From assembly GCA_943330855.2 (NCBI GenBank), contig CALQJI020000009.1, positions 21,839 to 85,838 of the forward strand: a stretch of 64,000 nt of DNA. Reading direction: 5' to 3'. Position numbers and translations under genes: made by a program. The notes beneath the pieces are model-generated. The model was not told the DNA's origin, did not search any database, and saw nothing but the letters and a program-made list of their open reading frames with translations. This document shows positions 8,445 to 17,823 of the stretch, piece by piece (position 1 is the first letter of the stretch; each line of letters starts with the position of its first letter). The DNA comes from Klebsiella pneumoniae (GTDB lineage: Bacteria; Verrucomicrobiota; Verrucomicrobiia; Limisphaerales; SXTU01).

Positions 8445-11400
8445 ATGACTCTGCTCTCTCGCACCCCCAGCCCGCTGCTCGCCATAGTCCTCCTCGCGGT
8501 CAGCGCCGCCGCCGAGGACTGGCCGACGTTCATGCACGACCGCGCGCGCAGCGGCGTGTCAGGCGAAGCGCTGAAGTTCCCGCTGAACCAACTGTGGGCC
8601 TACACCCCGCCCGCCGAGCCGGTGCGCGCGTGGCCGAGTCCGCAGGCGGGCTACAACGAATTGCCCAAGCTCGCCTTCGACGACGCCACGCACGTGGCGA
8701 TGGCCGGCGACACCGTCTTCTTCGGTTCCTCGGTGGACAATGGCATCCATGCGGTGGACGCGCGGACCGGCGCGAAGCGTTGGACGTTCTTCACCGAAGG
8801 CCCAGTGCGCCTCGCGCCGACGGTGTCGGAAGGTCGAGTGTTCGCCGGCTCAGATGACGGGCTGGTCTATTGCCTCGACGCGAAGGACGGTCGCCTCGTC
8901 TGGAGCGCGCGGCCCGGACCAGGCAGCACGCGCATCCTCGGCGCGGGACGGATGAGTTCCTTGTGGCCCATCCGCACCGGCGTGCTGGTGGATGGCGGTG
9001 TCGCCTACTGCGGAGCCGGAATTTTTCCTGCGCGCGAGACGCTGGTCGCCGCGTTCGACGCCGCCACGGGCAAGCGGCTGTGGCAGACGAGCACCACACC
9101 CAAGTCCGGCGAGGCCTACGTCGCGCTCGCGCCGCAAGGCTACCTGCTCGCCACCGCCGACCAGCTCTACGTGCCCTGCGGCCGCACCGCGCCGCTCGCC
9201 TACGCCCGCGCCGACGGCGCATCGCGCGGCTCGATGGTGAAGACCTACCTCATCGTGCCCAGCAAGGGCGTCGTCAGCGGCGACTACGGCGTGCTTGTGG
9301 ACGACCTCTACTACCTCGGCTCGCAGAATGAACTCCACACTTACACGCCCGACGGCAAGCACGTCTCCACCTTGAAGGAAGCGGCGCAAGTGGTCGCCAC
9401 CCGCAGCCACTACTTCCGGCTCACCGGGCCGCCGGTGCCACAGTATGGCCGACTGCCTGCCCCGAAGCCCACTGTCATCACCGCCTTCGACCGCGCTGCC
9501 GCCGACGCGGCACCGAAGCGGGGAAGTTTGCCGAAAGAAACGGTGCGCTGGACTTTGGCCGCGCCGCACTTGCAGCTCGTCATCGCCACCGGAGCGCACG
9601 TCATCGCGGGTGGCTCGAACTCCGTCGTCGCCGTGGACATCGCGTCGGGCAAGACCGTGTGGACCGGCAAGGTGGATGGCATCGCGAAGGGCCTCGCGGT
9701 CGCGAAGGGCCAGCTCGTCGTGAGCACAGAGAACGGTCGGCTCTTCTGCTTCGGTCCGGGAACGGCCGCACCGGTCTTGGCCGCAAAACCCACGACGGCC
9801 AGCGACGCGCGCGCGGTGGCGCAGGCAGAAGCCATCGTGAAGGAGTCAGGCGTGACGCGTGGCTTTGCGCTGCTCATCGGCGTCAACGCCACCGCGCTTG
9901 CCACGGAGCTCGCGAAGCGAACGGAGTTGCGGATTCACGTCGCGGAGAGCGACCCCGCCCGAGCGACCGTCACGCGCAATACGCTCGCCGCCGCCGGCCT
10001 TTACGGTGCGCGAGTGGAAGTGGATGTCATTCCCACCGGTGCGACCAACGGACTGCCTTATCCGCCCTACTTCGCAAACCTCGTCGTGGTGGACACTGCG
10101 GAGCTCGGCCAAGGCGCGTTGACCGCCCGCGCGTTGCTCCGCGTGCTGAAACCCCACGGTGGCGTGCTTTTGGCCAGCACTGCCGCGACCGAGGCTGCTT
10201 GGACTTCCGCCGGAGTGGTGAGCCCCGCCCAGCTCGGCGGCGCGGGCCCGTGGACAAAGTTGGTTCGCGGCGCGCTGCCCGGCGCGCGGGACTGGACGCA
10301 TCAATACGCCGACGCCGGCAACTCCGGCTCCTCGGACGACGAGCGTGTGCGCGGCCGGCCCGAGGTGTTGTGGTATGGCGAGCCCGGCGCAGACAAGATG
10401 CACGACCGCCACCGCCGCAGCGAAGCGCCGCTGCAACTCGCCGGCCGGATGTTCGTCGAGGGCACGCGCCAGCTCACCAAGACGCCGCTGCTGTTGAGCT
10501 TCGATGCCTACAACGGCCTGCCTTACTGGGAGCGCGAGCTCACGGGAGCCGAGCGCCTCGACATCACGCAGGACTGCGGCAACCTCGCCGCATCGCCCTA
10601 CGGCCTCTTCGTCGCGGCGGACAAGGATTGCCACCAACTCGACCTCCTCACGGGCGCGACGCGCCGAACCTTCCCAGTGCCGGCGGACAAGGACGGTCGC
10701 ACCGGCGCGTGGGCTTACGTGGCGGCGGAGGGCGACTTGCTGATCGGCAGCGTGTCGGCGGGCTTTCAGTTCAGCCACACGCTCTTCGCGTATGACGTGC
10801 GGACGGGTGCGTTGAAGTGGCGCTACGACAGCGCGGCCATGCGCAACAGCACCTTCGCGGTGCAGGGCGGCAAGGTGTTTCTCGTCGAGCATCGCGGCCA
10901 GACCAACGCGCCGAAAGTTTTGACGCTGATGGAAGCGCACAAGGAGCTCGGCAAACCCAAGCCCGCCAAGCCCGAAGGCCCGCCGCCGCCCTACCTCCGC
11001 ACCGTCGTCGCGCTCGACCTCGCCACCGGCAAGCCGCTGTGGGCGCGCGACCACGACCTGACAAAGTGCGGCAACTGGACCGGCAGCCTCTGCCTCACGG
11101 CGAAGAACGGCGTCGTGCTGCTCTCCGGCGTTTACTCCGCCTACGGTGCGGCGAAGGGCGACGAGGGCGAACGTCGCGCGCTCGCCTTGTCTGCGACCGA
11201 CGGCACGCCGCTGTGGAACGAAGCCATCGGCAACTACGTGCGCCCGGTGCTCGTGGGCGAGCGCGTCATTGGCCGGCCCAAGGCTTACGACCTCCGCTCT
11301 GGTGCCGTCGTGACGAAGCCCGGGCCGAAGGGGATGATTCCTTGGTCGGTCCCACGCAGCGGCGCGTGCGGCCAGATGTCGGCCTCGGCGGGAATGCTCT

Positions 11401-11600
11401 TCTACCGCGACGGCTACACGATGATGCGCGACGCAGGCACGGGCGCGACGCTCATGGCCTTCACCGGGATGCGGCCCGGCTGCCTCATCAACATCATTCC
11501 GGCCGGCGGCGTGATCGTGCAAGTCGAGGCCAGCTCGGGCTGCACGTGCTACCACGCGATTCAATCCACCGTGGTCTTCGTGCCGCCGGGAGCGGAGTGA
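8445..11600 (+). CDS. PQQ-like beta-propeller protein with embedded methyltransferase-like domain
   Basis: A 1051-residue exported protein with a signal peptide (LLAIVLLAVSAAAEDW). Residues 25-430 are PQQ/BamB-type propeller blades (HAVDARTGAKRWTFFTEGPV, VVAVDIASGKTVWTGKVDG). Residues about 455-585 look like a Rossmann methyltransferase fold (FALLIGVNATALATELA, then HVAESDP, FANLVVVD, LRVLKPHGGVLL). Propeller blades resume to the C-terminus (FDAYNGLPYWERELTG, FAYDVRTGALKWRYDS). Such composites occur in PVC bacteria, where substrate and cofactor are unknown to me. The ATG at 8445 begins the signal peptide; the in-frame start at 8397 adds 16 residues. It probably belongs with the next exported genes. 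Confidence 0.83.
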   Translation: MTLLSRTPSPLLAIVLLAVSAAAEDWPTFMHDRARSGVSGEALKFPLNQLWAYTPPAEPVRAWPSPQAGYNELPKLAFDDATHVAMAGDTVFFGSSVDNGIHAVDARTGAKRWTFFTEGPVRLAPTVSEGRVFAGSDDGLVYCLDAKDGRLVWSARPGPGSTRILGAGRMSSLWPIRTGVLVDGGVAYCGAGIFPARETLVAAFDAATGKRLWQTSTTPKSGEAYVALAPQGYLLATADQLYVPCGRTAPLAYARADGASRGSMVKTYLIVPSKGVVSGDYGVLVDDLYYLGSQNELHTYTPDGKHVSTLKEAAQVVATRSHYFRLTGPPVPQYGRLPAPKPTVITAFDRAAADAAPKRGSLPKETVRWTLAAPHLQLVIATGAHVIAGGSNSVVAVDIASGKTVWTGKVDGIAKGLAVAKGQLVVSTENGRLFCFGPGTAAPVLAAKPTTASDARAVAQAEAIVKESGVTRGFALLIGVNATALATELAKRTELRIHVAESDPARATVTRNTLAAAGLYGARVEVDVIPTGATNGLPYPPYFANLVVVDTAELGQGALTARALLRVLKPHGGVLLASTAATEAAWTSAGVVSPAQLGGAGPWTKLVRGALPGARDWTHQYADAGNSGSSDDERVRGRPEVLWYGEPGADKMHDRHRRSEAPLQLAGRMFVEGTRQLTKTPLLLSFDAYNGLPYWERELTGAERLDITQDCGNLAASPYGLFVAADKDCHQLDLLTGATRRTFPVPADKDGRTGAWAYVAAEGDLLIGSVSAGFQFSHTLFAYDVRTGALKWRYDSAAMRNSTFAVQGGKVFLVEHRGQTNAPKVLTLMEAHKELGKPKPAKPEGPPPPYLRTVVALDLATGKPLWARDHDLTKCGNWTGSLCLTAKNGVVLLSGVYSAYGAAKGDEGERRALALSATDGTPLWNEAIGNYVRPVLVGERVIGRPKAYDLRSGAVVTKPGPKGMIPWSVPRSGACGQMSASAGMLFYRDGYTMMRDAGTGATLMAFTGMRPGCLINIIPAGGVIVQVEASSGCTCYHAIQSTVVFVPPGAE

Positions 11601-11653
11601 GCGGCCCCGTGCCGACGCTTGTCAGGGCCTACCCGCGACGGCACGATTGCGAC

Positions 11654-12709
11654 ATGAGCACCGCGTTCCCAGCACGCCCCTCCCGGCGTCAGTTCCTCGC
11701 CGCCCTCACCGCGACCGCCGCAGGAGCCGCGATCCCAACCCGCGCCGCGAGCCCGCCGCTCACCAGTTTCTTCGTCATCGGCGACACGCATTTCCTCGCG
11801 GACAAAACGCAGCCGGACCAGCTTGACGCCACTTCCGCCGCCTACACCGCGCGGCTCGTGGACACCATGAACCGCCTGCCGGGCACGGAGTTTTCCGAGG
11901 CCGTGGGCGGTGGAAAAGTCCCTGCGCCCAGCGGCGTGCTTCATGTCGGTGACATCATTGATACCGGCGACAAGAACGGGCCGACCCAGCTCGCCATGCA
12001 GCGCACGGAGTGGGCGGGCTACGTCGCGCAGTTCGGCCTGACGGGCGTGGAGGGGCGGCTCAAGTTCCCGGTGTTCGAGGTGCCGGGCAACCACGACTCG
12101 CCCCACGGCGCGGGCCACGCGATTGACCAGATGGCCGCGCGGCAGCGGTCGCGCAAGAACTTGAAGGGCCTGAGCAAGAACGGCCTGCACGCCTCGTGGG
12201 AATGGGGCGGCGTTCACTTCATCTCGCTCGGCCTCATCGTTGGCACGGATCGCAGTGTGGACCGCAAGCGTCGTTACGCCGCGATGGACAGCCTCGCGTT
12301 TCTGTTGGAAGACCTCGCCAACACGCCGAAGGACCAACCGCTCGTGCTCATGCATCACGTGGACATGGCCCGCTACACCGTCGCCAAGCCCGACGTGGAC
12401 TACACGAAATGGGAGTGGGACCCGGCGGACGTGGCGGCGTTCTACGCGGCCATCAAGGGCTGGCGCGCGGCCATCTTCTACGGCCACACCCACGTGCGGA
12501 ACGTCTTCCGCTGGGACGGCAGCTCGACCAAGGCGGCCGACGGCGTCGCGGTCTTCAACGTGGACAACGCGTCGCACTTCAGCGGCCCGGCGCAGGCGTT
12601 CTTCCACGTCGAGGTGCGCAGCGACGGGTTGACCGTGCGCGAGTTCGAGACGCGCGACGGCTGGCAGACCGGCTCGTGGACGCCGCAGATTTGGAAAGCC
12701 TCGGTGTAA
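11654..12709 (+). CDS. Tat-exported metallophosphoesterase
   Basis: A 351-residue calcineurin-like phosphoesterase with a twin-arginine signal (SRRQFLAALTATAAGAAI). All five metal-binding blocks are visible in order: GDTHF, GDIIDTGD, GNHDSPHG, MHHVD and GHTHVRN. It should bind two metal ions and cleave phosphomono- or diesters in the periplasm; the substrate is not evident. The start is the ATG immediately before the Tat motif, 53 bp after the PQQ gene. The next gene begins 40 bp downstream, so these genes look like one operon. Confidence 0.9.
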   Translation: MSTAFPARPSRRQFLAALTATAAGAAIPTRAASPPLTSFFVIGDTHFLADKTQPDQLDATSAAYTARLVDTMNRLPGTEFSEAVGGGKVPAPSGVLHVGDIIDTGDKNGPTQLAMQRTEWAGYVAQFGLTGVEGRLKFPVFEVPGNHDSPHGAGHAIDQMAARQRSRKNLKGLSKNGLHASWEWGGVHFISLGLIVGTDRSVDRKRRYAAMDSLAFLLEDLANTPKDQPLVLMHHVDMARYTVAKPDVDYTKWEWDPADVAAFYAAIKGWRAAIFYGHTHVRNVFRWDGSSTKAADGVAVFNVDNASHFSGPAQAFFHVEVRSDGLTVREFETRDGWQTGSWTPQIWKASV

Positions 12710-12749
12710 TCAACCCCGCCGCCCAGCGCGGCCCAGTCCATCCTAACCT

Positions 12750-13943
12750 ATGTTGAATCGTCGCAACCTCCTCACCGCCCTCGCCCCCGCCGCTGCCGCT
12801 GCCGCCAGCATCGCCTTGCCGCGGACCCTCGCCGCTGCGGACGCCGTGGTGGCCAGCGTCGCGGACCGCACGAGTTCCATCCGCATCACCAAGCTCACCG
12901 CCACGCCGATGCAGCGGAAGGTCTATCTCAAGATCGAGACCAACCACGGCGTCACCGGCTGGGGCGAGATTGACCAACTGGAGCCTTACGTGGCCGCGCT
13001 GCTGGCGAGGTCGCTCTTCGAGCTGCTCAACGGCGAGAACCCCACGCGCATCGAGTATCTCTGGCAGAAGATTTACCGCTCGCACCGCGATATGCGCGGC
13101 GGGCCGTTCATGACGCACACGCTGGCGGGCATTGACATGGCGCTGTGGGACATCGCTGGGAAACTCTGGGGCGTGCCCATGTATCGGCTGCTCGGCGGCC
13201 CCACGCGCGACAAGGTCCGCGTGTATCCATCCGCGACGGCGACGAAGGTGGGCGCGGGGCCGGAGGAGTTCTCCGGCACACCCGCCGACATGGAGCGGCA
13301 CGTCCGAAACATCGCGAATGCCCGCAAGCAAGTCGGCCCCGCGGGCATGGTGATGTTCGACGCGCACTGCGCGCTGCCACCGCCCTTCCTCATCCAGCTC
13401 GCCGGTGCGATTCAGCCTTATGACGTGACCTACATCGAGGAGCCCGCCGTGCCGGGGAACATCGAGGTCTTCAAGCGCATCAAGCAGCACGTCAAAATCC
13501 CGCTGGCCATCGGCGAGCAGGCGCGGACGATTTGGGACGTGATTCCTTACTTGCAGGAACGCATTGGCGACTTCCTCCAAGTGGACATGGCGCACACGGG
13601 CGGCCCCTCACAGCTCCTGAAGATCGCGATGCTCGGCGAGGCTTACCACGTCCCCATCGCGCCGCACTCCGTCACAACGGACTTGGGGATGTCCGCCAGC
13701 TTGCACGTCTCCGCGTCCGTGCCGCTCTTCCTCATCCACGAGTATTACCCGAGCATCACGCCGAAGGATTTGATTCGGAAAACCTGGGAGGTCGACAAGG
13801 ACGGCTACGCCTCGCTGCCCACCGGCGTCGGGTTGGGCTGTGAAGTGAACGAGGCGCGGCTCGACGAACTCTCGAAGCAGCCCTCGAAGCCGGAGTGGCC
13901 CACGCGCGGCCGGCTCAAGGACGGCTCCATCGCGGACTACTGA
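12750..13943 (+). CDS. Mandelate racemase/muconate lactonizing enzyme family protein (exported)
   Basis: A 397-residue enolase-superfamily enzyme, galactonate-dehydratase-like. The N-terminal capping domain includes NHGVTGWGEIDQLEPYV. The barrel shows three likely metal ligands: FDAHCA, YIEEP and IGEQAR. It also has IAPHSVTTDLG near the C-terminal catalytic region. Superfamily members abstract a proton alpha to a carboxylate, commonly dehydrating sugar acids. Unusually it carries an N-terminal Tat-like signal (NRRNLLTALAPAAAAAAS), so it is probably periplasmic like its neighbours. The exact substrate cannot be read from the sequence. Confidence 0.88.
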   Translation: MLNRRNLLTALAPAAAAAASIALPRTLAAADAVVASVADRTSSIRITKLTATPMQRKVYLKIETNHGVTGWGEIDQLEPYVAALLARSLFELLNGENPTRIEYLWQKIYRSHRDMRGGPFMTHTLAGIDMALWDIAGKLWGVPMYRLLGGPTRDKVRVYPSATATKVGAGPEEFSGTPADMERHVRNIANARKQVGPAGMVMFDAHCALPPPFLIQLAGAIQPYDVTYIEEPAVPGNIEVFKRIKQHVKIPLAIGEQARTIWDVIPYLQERIGDFLQVDMAHTGGPSQLLKIAMLGEAYHVPIAPHSVTTDLGMSASLHVSASVPLFLIHEYYPSITPKDLIRKTWEVDKDGYASLPTGVGLGCEVNEARLDELSKQPSKPEWPTRGRLKDGSIADY

Positions 13944-14057
13944 GCTGAACGGCCTTGCCTGGCGGGCATTGCGCGCTCAAGTCTAGCCCGCTCTTGCCGA
14001 CTCCATGTCCGTGCCGCCGGAGGAAATCAGGTCACCCGATTCCATCGGCCGGAGGAA

Positions 14058-14522
14058 ATGCTGAAAGTCAAAGATACGTTGCGCTCCACTGTGAACCTGA
14101 CCTTCGATGGTCGGGTCATTAAGGAGTTCCATGACCCCAATGCCACGGCGCGCTTCACCAACGAGGTGCGCGTGCTGCGTCACCTCGAGTCGCGCGGCTG
14201 CAAGTTGGTGCCCCGACTGCTGGCGGCCGACTCGCAGACCCTGCGGCTCGTCATCACCAGTTTCGGCTGCGTGGTGGAACATCTGGATACGGAACGGATG
14301 GACACCTTGTTCGCGGAGCTGGAGGACTATCCCGACAAGCGCAACGTGATTGACCGCGCAGCGGACGGGCGGTTCTGCGCGATCGATTTTGAGCTAGCCA
14401 CCCTCCTCCCGGGTTTTGAACACTCCCAACGTCATGCATCACCCACCACGGGACACCCCTATCGCCGGGCAACTGAACTGGTCCGGGCACACGGACCGCG
14501 GCAAAGTGCGGCCCAACAATGA
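14058..14522 (+). CDS. Small kinase-like protein, possibly internally truncated
   Basis: A 154-residue protein beginning MLKVKDTLRSTVNLTFDGRV and containing IKEFHDPNATARFTNEVRVL, which resembles the Lys/Glu part of a protein-kinase N-lobe. Later DKRNVIDRAADGRFCAIDFE resembles the catalytic-loop Asn and the metal-binding Asp. The HxD that normally precedes this Asn is missing; ELEDY joins directly to PDKRNV, as if a few residues were lost. A good ribosome site (GGAGGA) precedes the ATG. Its last 89 bp overlap the PP2C gene in another frame, so the two are coupled. It may be an inactive or regulatory partner of the phosphatase. Family assignment is tentative. Confidence 0.6.
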   Translation: MLKVKDTLRSTVNLTFDGRVIKEFHDPNATARFTNEVRVLRHLESRGCKLVPRLLAADSQTLRLVITSFGCVVEHLDTERMDTLFAELEDYPDKRNVIDRAADGRFCAIDFELATLLPGFEHSQRHASPTTGHPYRRATELVRAHGPRQSAAQQ

Positions 14523-15279
14523 GGATGCCTTTCTGGCTCTGCGCTTCGGTGGGCGGGAGATTCATCATCTTGGAAAATATGGGTCCGATGCGACGCACAC
14601 GACGGACTTTGCCTTTGCGGTGAGCGATGGCATGGGCGGGGCCAACGCGGGCGAATTCGCCAGTCGCATCGCGGTGGATAAAATCGCGAAGCTGCTCCCG
14701 CGTTCGTTCCAGCAATCCGCCGCCGGGCTGGGCTCGGGGTTTGGAGATGTGCTTCCCGAGCTGTTCGCTCAAGTCCACCGCGCGCTGGTCTACCAGGGCG
14801 AGAGCTACGACGAATGCCGGGGGATGGAAGCGACGTTGAGCCTGTGCTGGTTCACCCCGGGCTGGATGTATTTTGGCCACATCGGCGACAGCCGGATTTA
14901 CTACCTGCCCGCACGCGGCGGCGCTCTCCGGCAACTCAGTGAGGACGACACGCACGTGGGCTGGCTCTTCCGCAACGGCCAGATCAACGAACGCGAAGCT
15001 CGCAACCATCCACGGCGAAACGTGCTCCAAAAAGCATTGGGCGGCGGTAACCAATTTGTGGACCCGCAGGTGGGCGCAGTAGCCTACGCGCCGGGGGACA
15101 TTTTCCTCCTCTGCACCGATGGACTGACCGAGGGGCTTTACCCGCACCACCTCGTCGACCTATTGCGCCCGCCCGTGTGCGCCACCGTGGGCATCGACAC
15201 GGCGCGTGGCTTGGTGGACGCGGCCTTGGCAAACGACGGTCGCGACAACACAACGGCACTGGTGATTCAGGCGGCCTAA
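14434..15279 (+). CDS. PP2C-type Ser/Thr protein phosphatase
   Basis: A 281-residue soluble PPM/PP2C phosphatase of the Stp/PrpC type, which removes phosphate from Ser/Thr residues using two metal ions. The motifs are all present: SGHTDRGKVRPNNEDAF at the N-terminus, AVSDGMGGANAGEFAS with its metal Asp, MEATLSLCW, GHIGDSRIY, LLCTDGLTEGL and NDGRDNTTALVI at the end. I use the ATG at 14434; a TTG at 14416 is also in frame. It overlaps the upstream kinase-like gene by 89 bp, so the two probably act on the same phosphosites. Confidence 0.92.
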   Translation: MHHPPRDTPIAGQLNWSGHTDRGKVRPNNEDAFLALRFGGREIHHLGKYGSDATHTTDFAFAVSDGMGGANAGEFASRIAVDKIAKLLPRSFQQSAAGLGSGFGDVLPELFAQVHRALVYQGESYDECRGMEATLSLCWFTPGWMYFGHIGDSRIYYLPARGGALRQLSEDDTHVGWLFRNGQINEREARNHPRRNVLQKALGGGNQFVDPQVGAVAYAPGDIFLLCTDGLTEGLYPHHLVDLLRPPVCATVGIDTARGLVDAALANDGRDNTTALVIQAA

Positions 15280-15400
15280 ACAAGGCAGGACCGGGAACGG
15301 CCACACCCGCCGGGAGTTGGCCGCCAATCGACATGCGCTTCAACGGCACCGCCCTCCGCTACGATTGACCATCCGCCACCGTCGCTGCACTCTCTCGCCC

Positions 15401-16030
15401 ATGAAACACCCGCTGACACAGCTCCTCGCCCGCTTCACCTGCGCCGCCATCTTGTCCGCCGCGCTGCTCGCGCCGGCGGCCGACGCACCGCTCAAGCCCG
15501 ATGACAAAGGCTTCATCCGCGATTGGCTCCTGCTCGCCCCCATCCCGCTGGCCGGTGAGAACACGGGGGGTGATGAAATCGACAAGCAGCAGGTGCCCAA
15601 CGAAGCCGCCCTCAAACCCAAAGCCGGCGACGCCGTGACCGCCGGCGGCAAGGCGCTCAAATGGCGTGCGGTGAAGGCCAAGGACTACTTCTTCGATGTG
15701 AACGAGCTCGTCGGCGGCATGAACGAAAACGTCACCGCCTACGCCGTCGCCTACGTCGTCGCGGCCAAGGAAGTCACCGGCGCGCAGTTACTCATGGGCA
15801 GCAACGACCAGGGCAAGGTCTATCTCAACGGCAAGGAAGTCGTGAAGTTCGCCGAGACCCGCACGCTCGACCCCGACACGGAGAAGGCCACCGGCCTCAC
15901 CCTCAAGGCCGGCGCGAACGTCATCGTCTTCAAGGTCATCAACGAGAACAACAACTGGCAGGGCTGCCTGCGCTTCACCGACGCCGCCGGCAAGACCCTC
16001 CCCGGCCTGACCGTCCGCCTCGCTCCCTGA
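15401..16030 (+). CDS. Secreted protein, carbohydrate-binding-like beta-sandwich
   Basis: A 209-residue exported protein with a signal peptide (CAAILSAALLAPAADA). The mature part reads as a beta-sandwich of the kind seen beside glycosidase domains: FIRDWLLLAPIPL near the start, AYAVAYVVAAKEVTGAQLLM, then GSNDQGKVYLNGKEV and AGANVIVFKVINENNNWQGC. These phrases are typical of discoidin/PA14-adjacent domains that appear with sugar hydrolases, but no catalytic residues are evident. The ATG at 15401 opens the signal peptide. I infer a periplasmic or secreted ligand-binding role. Confidence 0.72.
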   Translation: MKHPLTQLLARFTCAAILSAALLAPAADAPLKPDDKGFIRDWLLLAPIPLAGENTGGDEIDKQQVPNEAALKPKAGDAVTAGGKALKWRAVKAKDYFFDVNELVGGMNENVTAYAVAYVVAAKEVTGAQLLMGSNDQGKVYLNGKEVVKFAETRTLDPDTEKATGLTLKAGANVIVFKVINENNNWQGCLRFTDAAGKTLPGLTVRLAP

Positions 16031-16196
16031 GCCGGAGCGCCCGCTTCCAAGCCAACTTTGATGGCGAAGCCGGGAGCCTGGTGGCAGGCTGGACGTTCGG
16101 GCTGAAGTGGCATCGCGCTAGCGGTGTCTCTCCGGCGCCACCACCCTTGAACTGACTCTTGAGCCCTGACCGCAAACGCAACTGAACCATTCCATC

Positions 16197-16589
16197 ATGA
16201 GTGTTAAAACAGCCGGCTATCTCATCCTCTACGGGGGCTTCCTCATCGTGTGCGGGGCGCTGGGATATGGGTCGAACCCGGAGAAGGCCAAGACCGCGCT
16301 GATGTCAGGCGGCACTTTTGGCGCGCTCTCGATTTTGTGGGGCGTGCTGGGCGCCCGGGGCCTTGGTTGGAGTTTGGGGGCGGCGAAAGTGACCACCGGG
16401 CTGCTCACTCTGGTGTTTGCTTGGCGGGCAAGCGTCGGTTGGAAGGCGGTCATCGCCGGCAACTCGGACAAGCTCTTCGCCGCGAGTTTGATCACGGCGA
16501 TGCTCGTGGGATCCGGGGTGATGCTGGTGCTGCTTCAGCTAGGCCGTGAGACGCCGGACGACAAACCGCCGGGTGACCCATCGGCCTGA
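16197..16589 (+). CDS. TMEM14/UPF0136-like small membrane protein
   Basis: A 130-residue protein with four hydrophobic helices: about residues 5-22, 38-52, 58-76 and 90-112. Glycine-rich helices (YLILYGGFLIVCGALGYG, GTFGALSILWGVLG) and the repeated small-residue spacing resemble the Tmemb_14 family, known from plants, mitochondria and cyanobacteria. The bacterial role is unknown. It stands alone between the secreted beta-sandwich gene and convergent ruvB. Confidence 0.65.
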   Translation: MSVKTAGYLILYGGFLIVCGALGYGSNPEKAKTALMSGGTFGALSILWGVLGARGLGWSLGAAKVTTGLLTLVFAWRASVGWKAVIAGNSDKLFAASLITAMLVGSGVMLVLLQLGRETPDDKPPGDPSA

Positions 16590-16645
16590 ATCTATTTCGG
16601 CGTTCGGGCGTAAAATCCGTCTCCTGACCTCGGCGTCGACGCGGC

Positions 16646-17662
16646 TCAGAGCAAGCTGGCTTGGCGTCCGGTGTTCGGCTTCAACCCCAGTTTCTTGTAG
16701 CTCAACTCAGTCGCCACGCGGCCCTGCGGCGTGCGCTGGAGGTAGCCTTCCATGATGAGGTAAGGCTCATAGACTTCCTCAATCGTGTCCGACTCCTCGC
16801 CCACAGCGACGGCGAGGGAACTCACGCCCACCGGCCCGCCGCCGAACTTCACGATGACCGCCTCGAGGATGCGCTTGTCCATTTCATCGAGGCCGTTCTG
16901 GTCGATCTCCAGCATGGCGAGGGCCTTGTCCGCGACGAGTTCGGTGATGCGGCCGTCGTGGCGGACTTGGGCGTAGTCGCGCACGCGGCGGAGGAGATTG
17001 TTCGCGATGCGGGGCGTGCCGCGGCTGCGCCGGGCGATTTCGTGCGCGCCCGTCTCGTCAATCTCCACGTTCAACAAGCGCGCGGAACGGACGACGATCT
17101 TCTGAATCTGCGCGACCTCGTAGTAATCCAGCCGCTCGCGCATGCCGAAGCGCGTGAGCAGCGGCGCGGAGAGCAGGCCGCTGCGGGTGGTCGCGCCGAT
17201 GAGCGTGAAGCGCGGGAGGTTCAGCCGCACGCTGCGCGCGTTCGGCCCCTGGTCGATGATGATGTCCAACTTGAAATCCTCCATCGCCGGGTAGAGATAC
17301 TCCTCGATGGTCTTTTGCAGCCGGTGGATTTCATCAATGAAGAGCACGTCACCCTCCTCGAGATTCGTGAGCAGGCCGGCGAGGTCGGCGGCCTTCTCGA
17401 TGGTCGGGCCGCTGGTGGCCTTGACGTTCGCGCCCATCGCCTTCGCTAGGATGTTTGCGATGGTCGTTTTGCCGAGACCGGGCGGGCCGCTGAGGAGGAT
17501 GTGGTCGAGCGCTTCGCCGCGTTGGCGGGCAGCTTGCACGGAGATTTCGAGTCGCTCCTTGACCTTCGCCTGCCCGGTGAAGTCCGCGAACACGGACGGG
17601 CGCAGCGTCGTTTCCAGCGCCGACTCGGGATTGTTGAGGGTGGCAAGCGGTCGGTCGGTCAT
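16646..17662 (-). CDS. ruvB: Holliday junction branch migration ATPase RuvB
   Basis: A 338-residue AAA+ motor that, with RuvA and RuvC, drives branch migration of Holliday junctions. Walker A is [16 protein letters not shown] and Walker B is [10 protein letters not shown]. Sensor 1 lies in [20 protein letters not shown], and the arginine finger region follows. The winged-helix C-terminus contains [20 protein letters not shown] and [13 protein letters not shown]. Length is normal for the family. The frame stays open upstream to 17803, but the ATG at 17662 ([13 protein letters not shown]) gives the standard N-terminus. ruvA and ruvC are not adjacent. Confidence 0.97.
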   Translation of the reverse strand: MTDRPLATLNNPESALETTLRPSVFADFTGQAKVKERLEISVQAARQRGEALDHILLSGPPGLGKTTIANILAKAMGANVKATSGPTIEKAADLAGLLTNLEEGDVLFIDEIHRLQKTIEEYLYPAMEDFKLDIIIDQGPNARSVRLNLPRFTLIGATTRSGLLSAPLLTRFGMRERLDYYEVAQIQKIVVRSARLLNVEIDETGAHEIARRSRGTPRIANNLLRRVRDYAQVRHDGRITELVADKALAMLEIDQNGLDEMDKRILEAVIVKFGGGPVGVSSLAVAVGEESDTIEEVYEPYLIMEGYLQRTPQGRVATELSYKKLGLKPNTGRQASLL

Positions 17663-17823
17663 CGTGAAAAGGATGCGAGAGCGCACGCGGGAGCGGCAAG
17701 GGGAAAGGCGGATTGAGGAGGCAAAGCGCACGTAGGCCGCGTTCATGCCAAACGAGTCCAGACTTCCCTGTAGTGTGTTCTCCCAGCTACCCAACAAAGC
17801 CACGCTGCGGTAAATACATTGCC

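Noticed and set aside
9846..11564. A 572-codon open frame antisense to the PQQ gene
   Set aside because: Shadow frame with His/Arg/Ala-rich composition. The plus-strand gene has clear propeller repeats.
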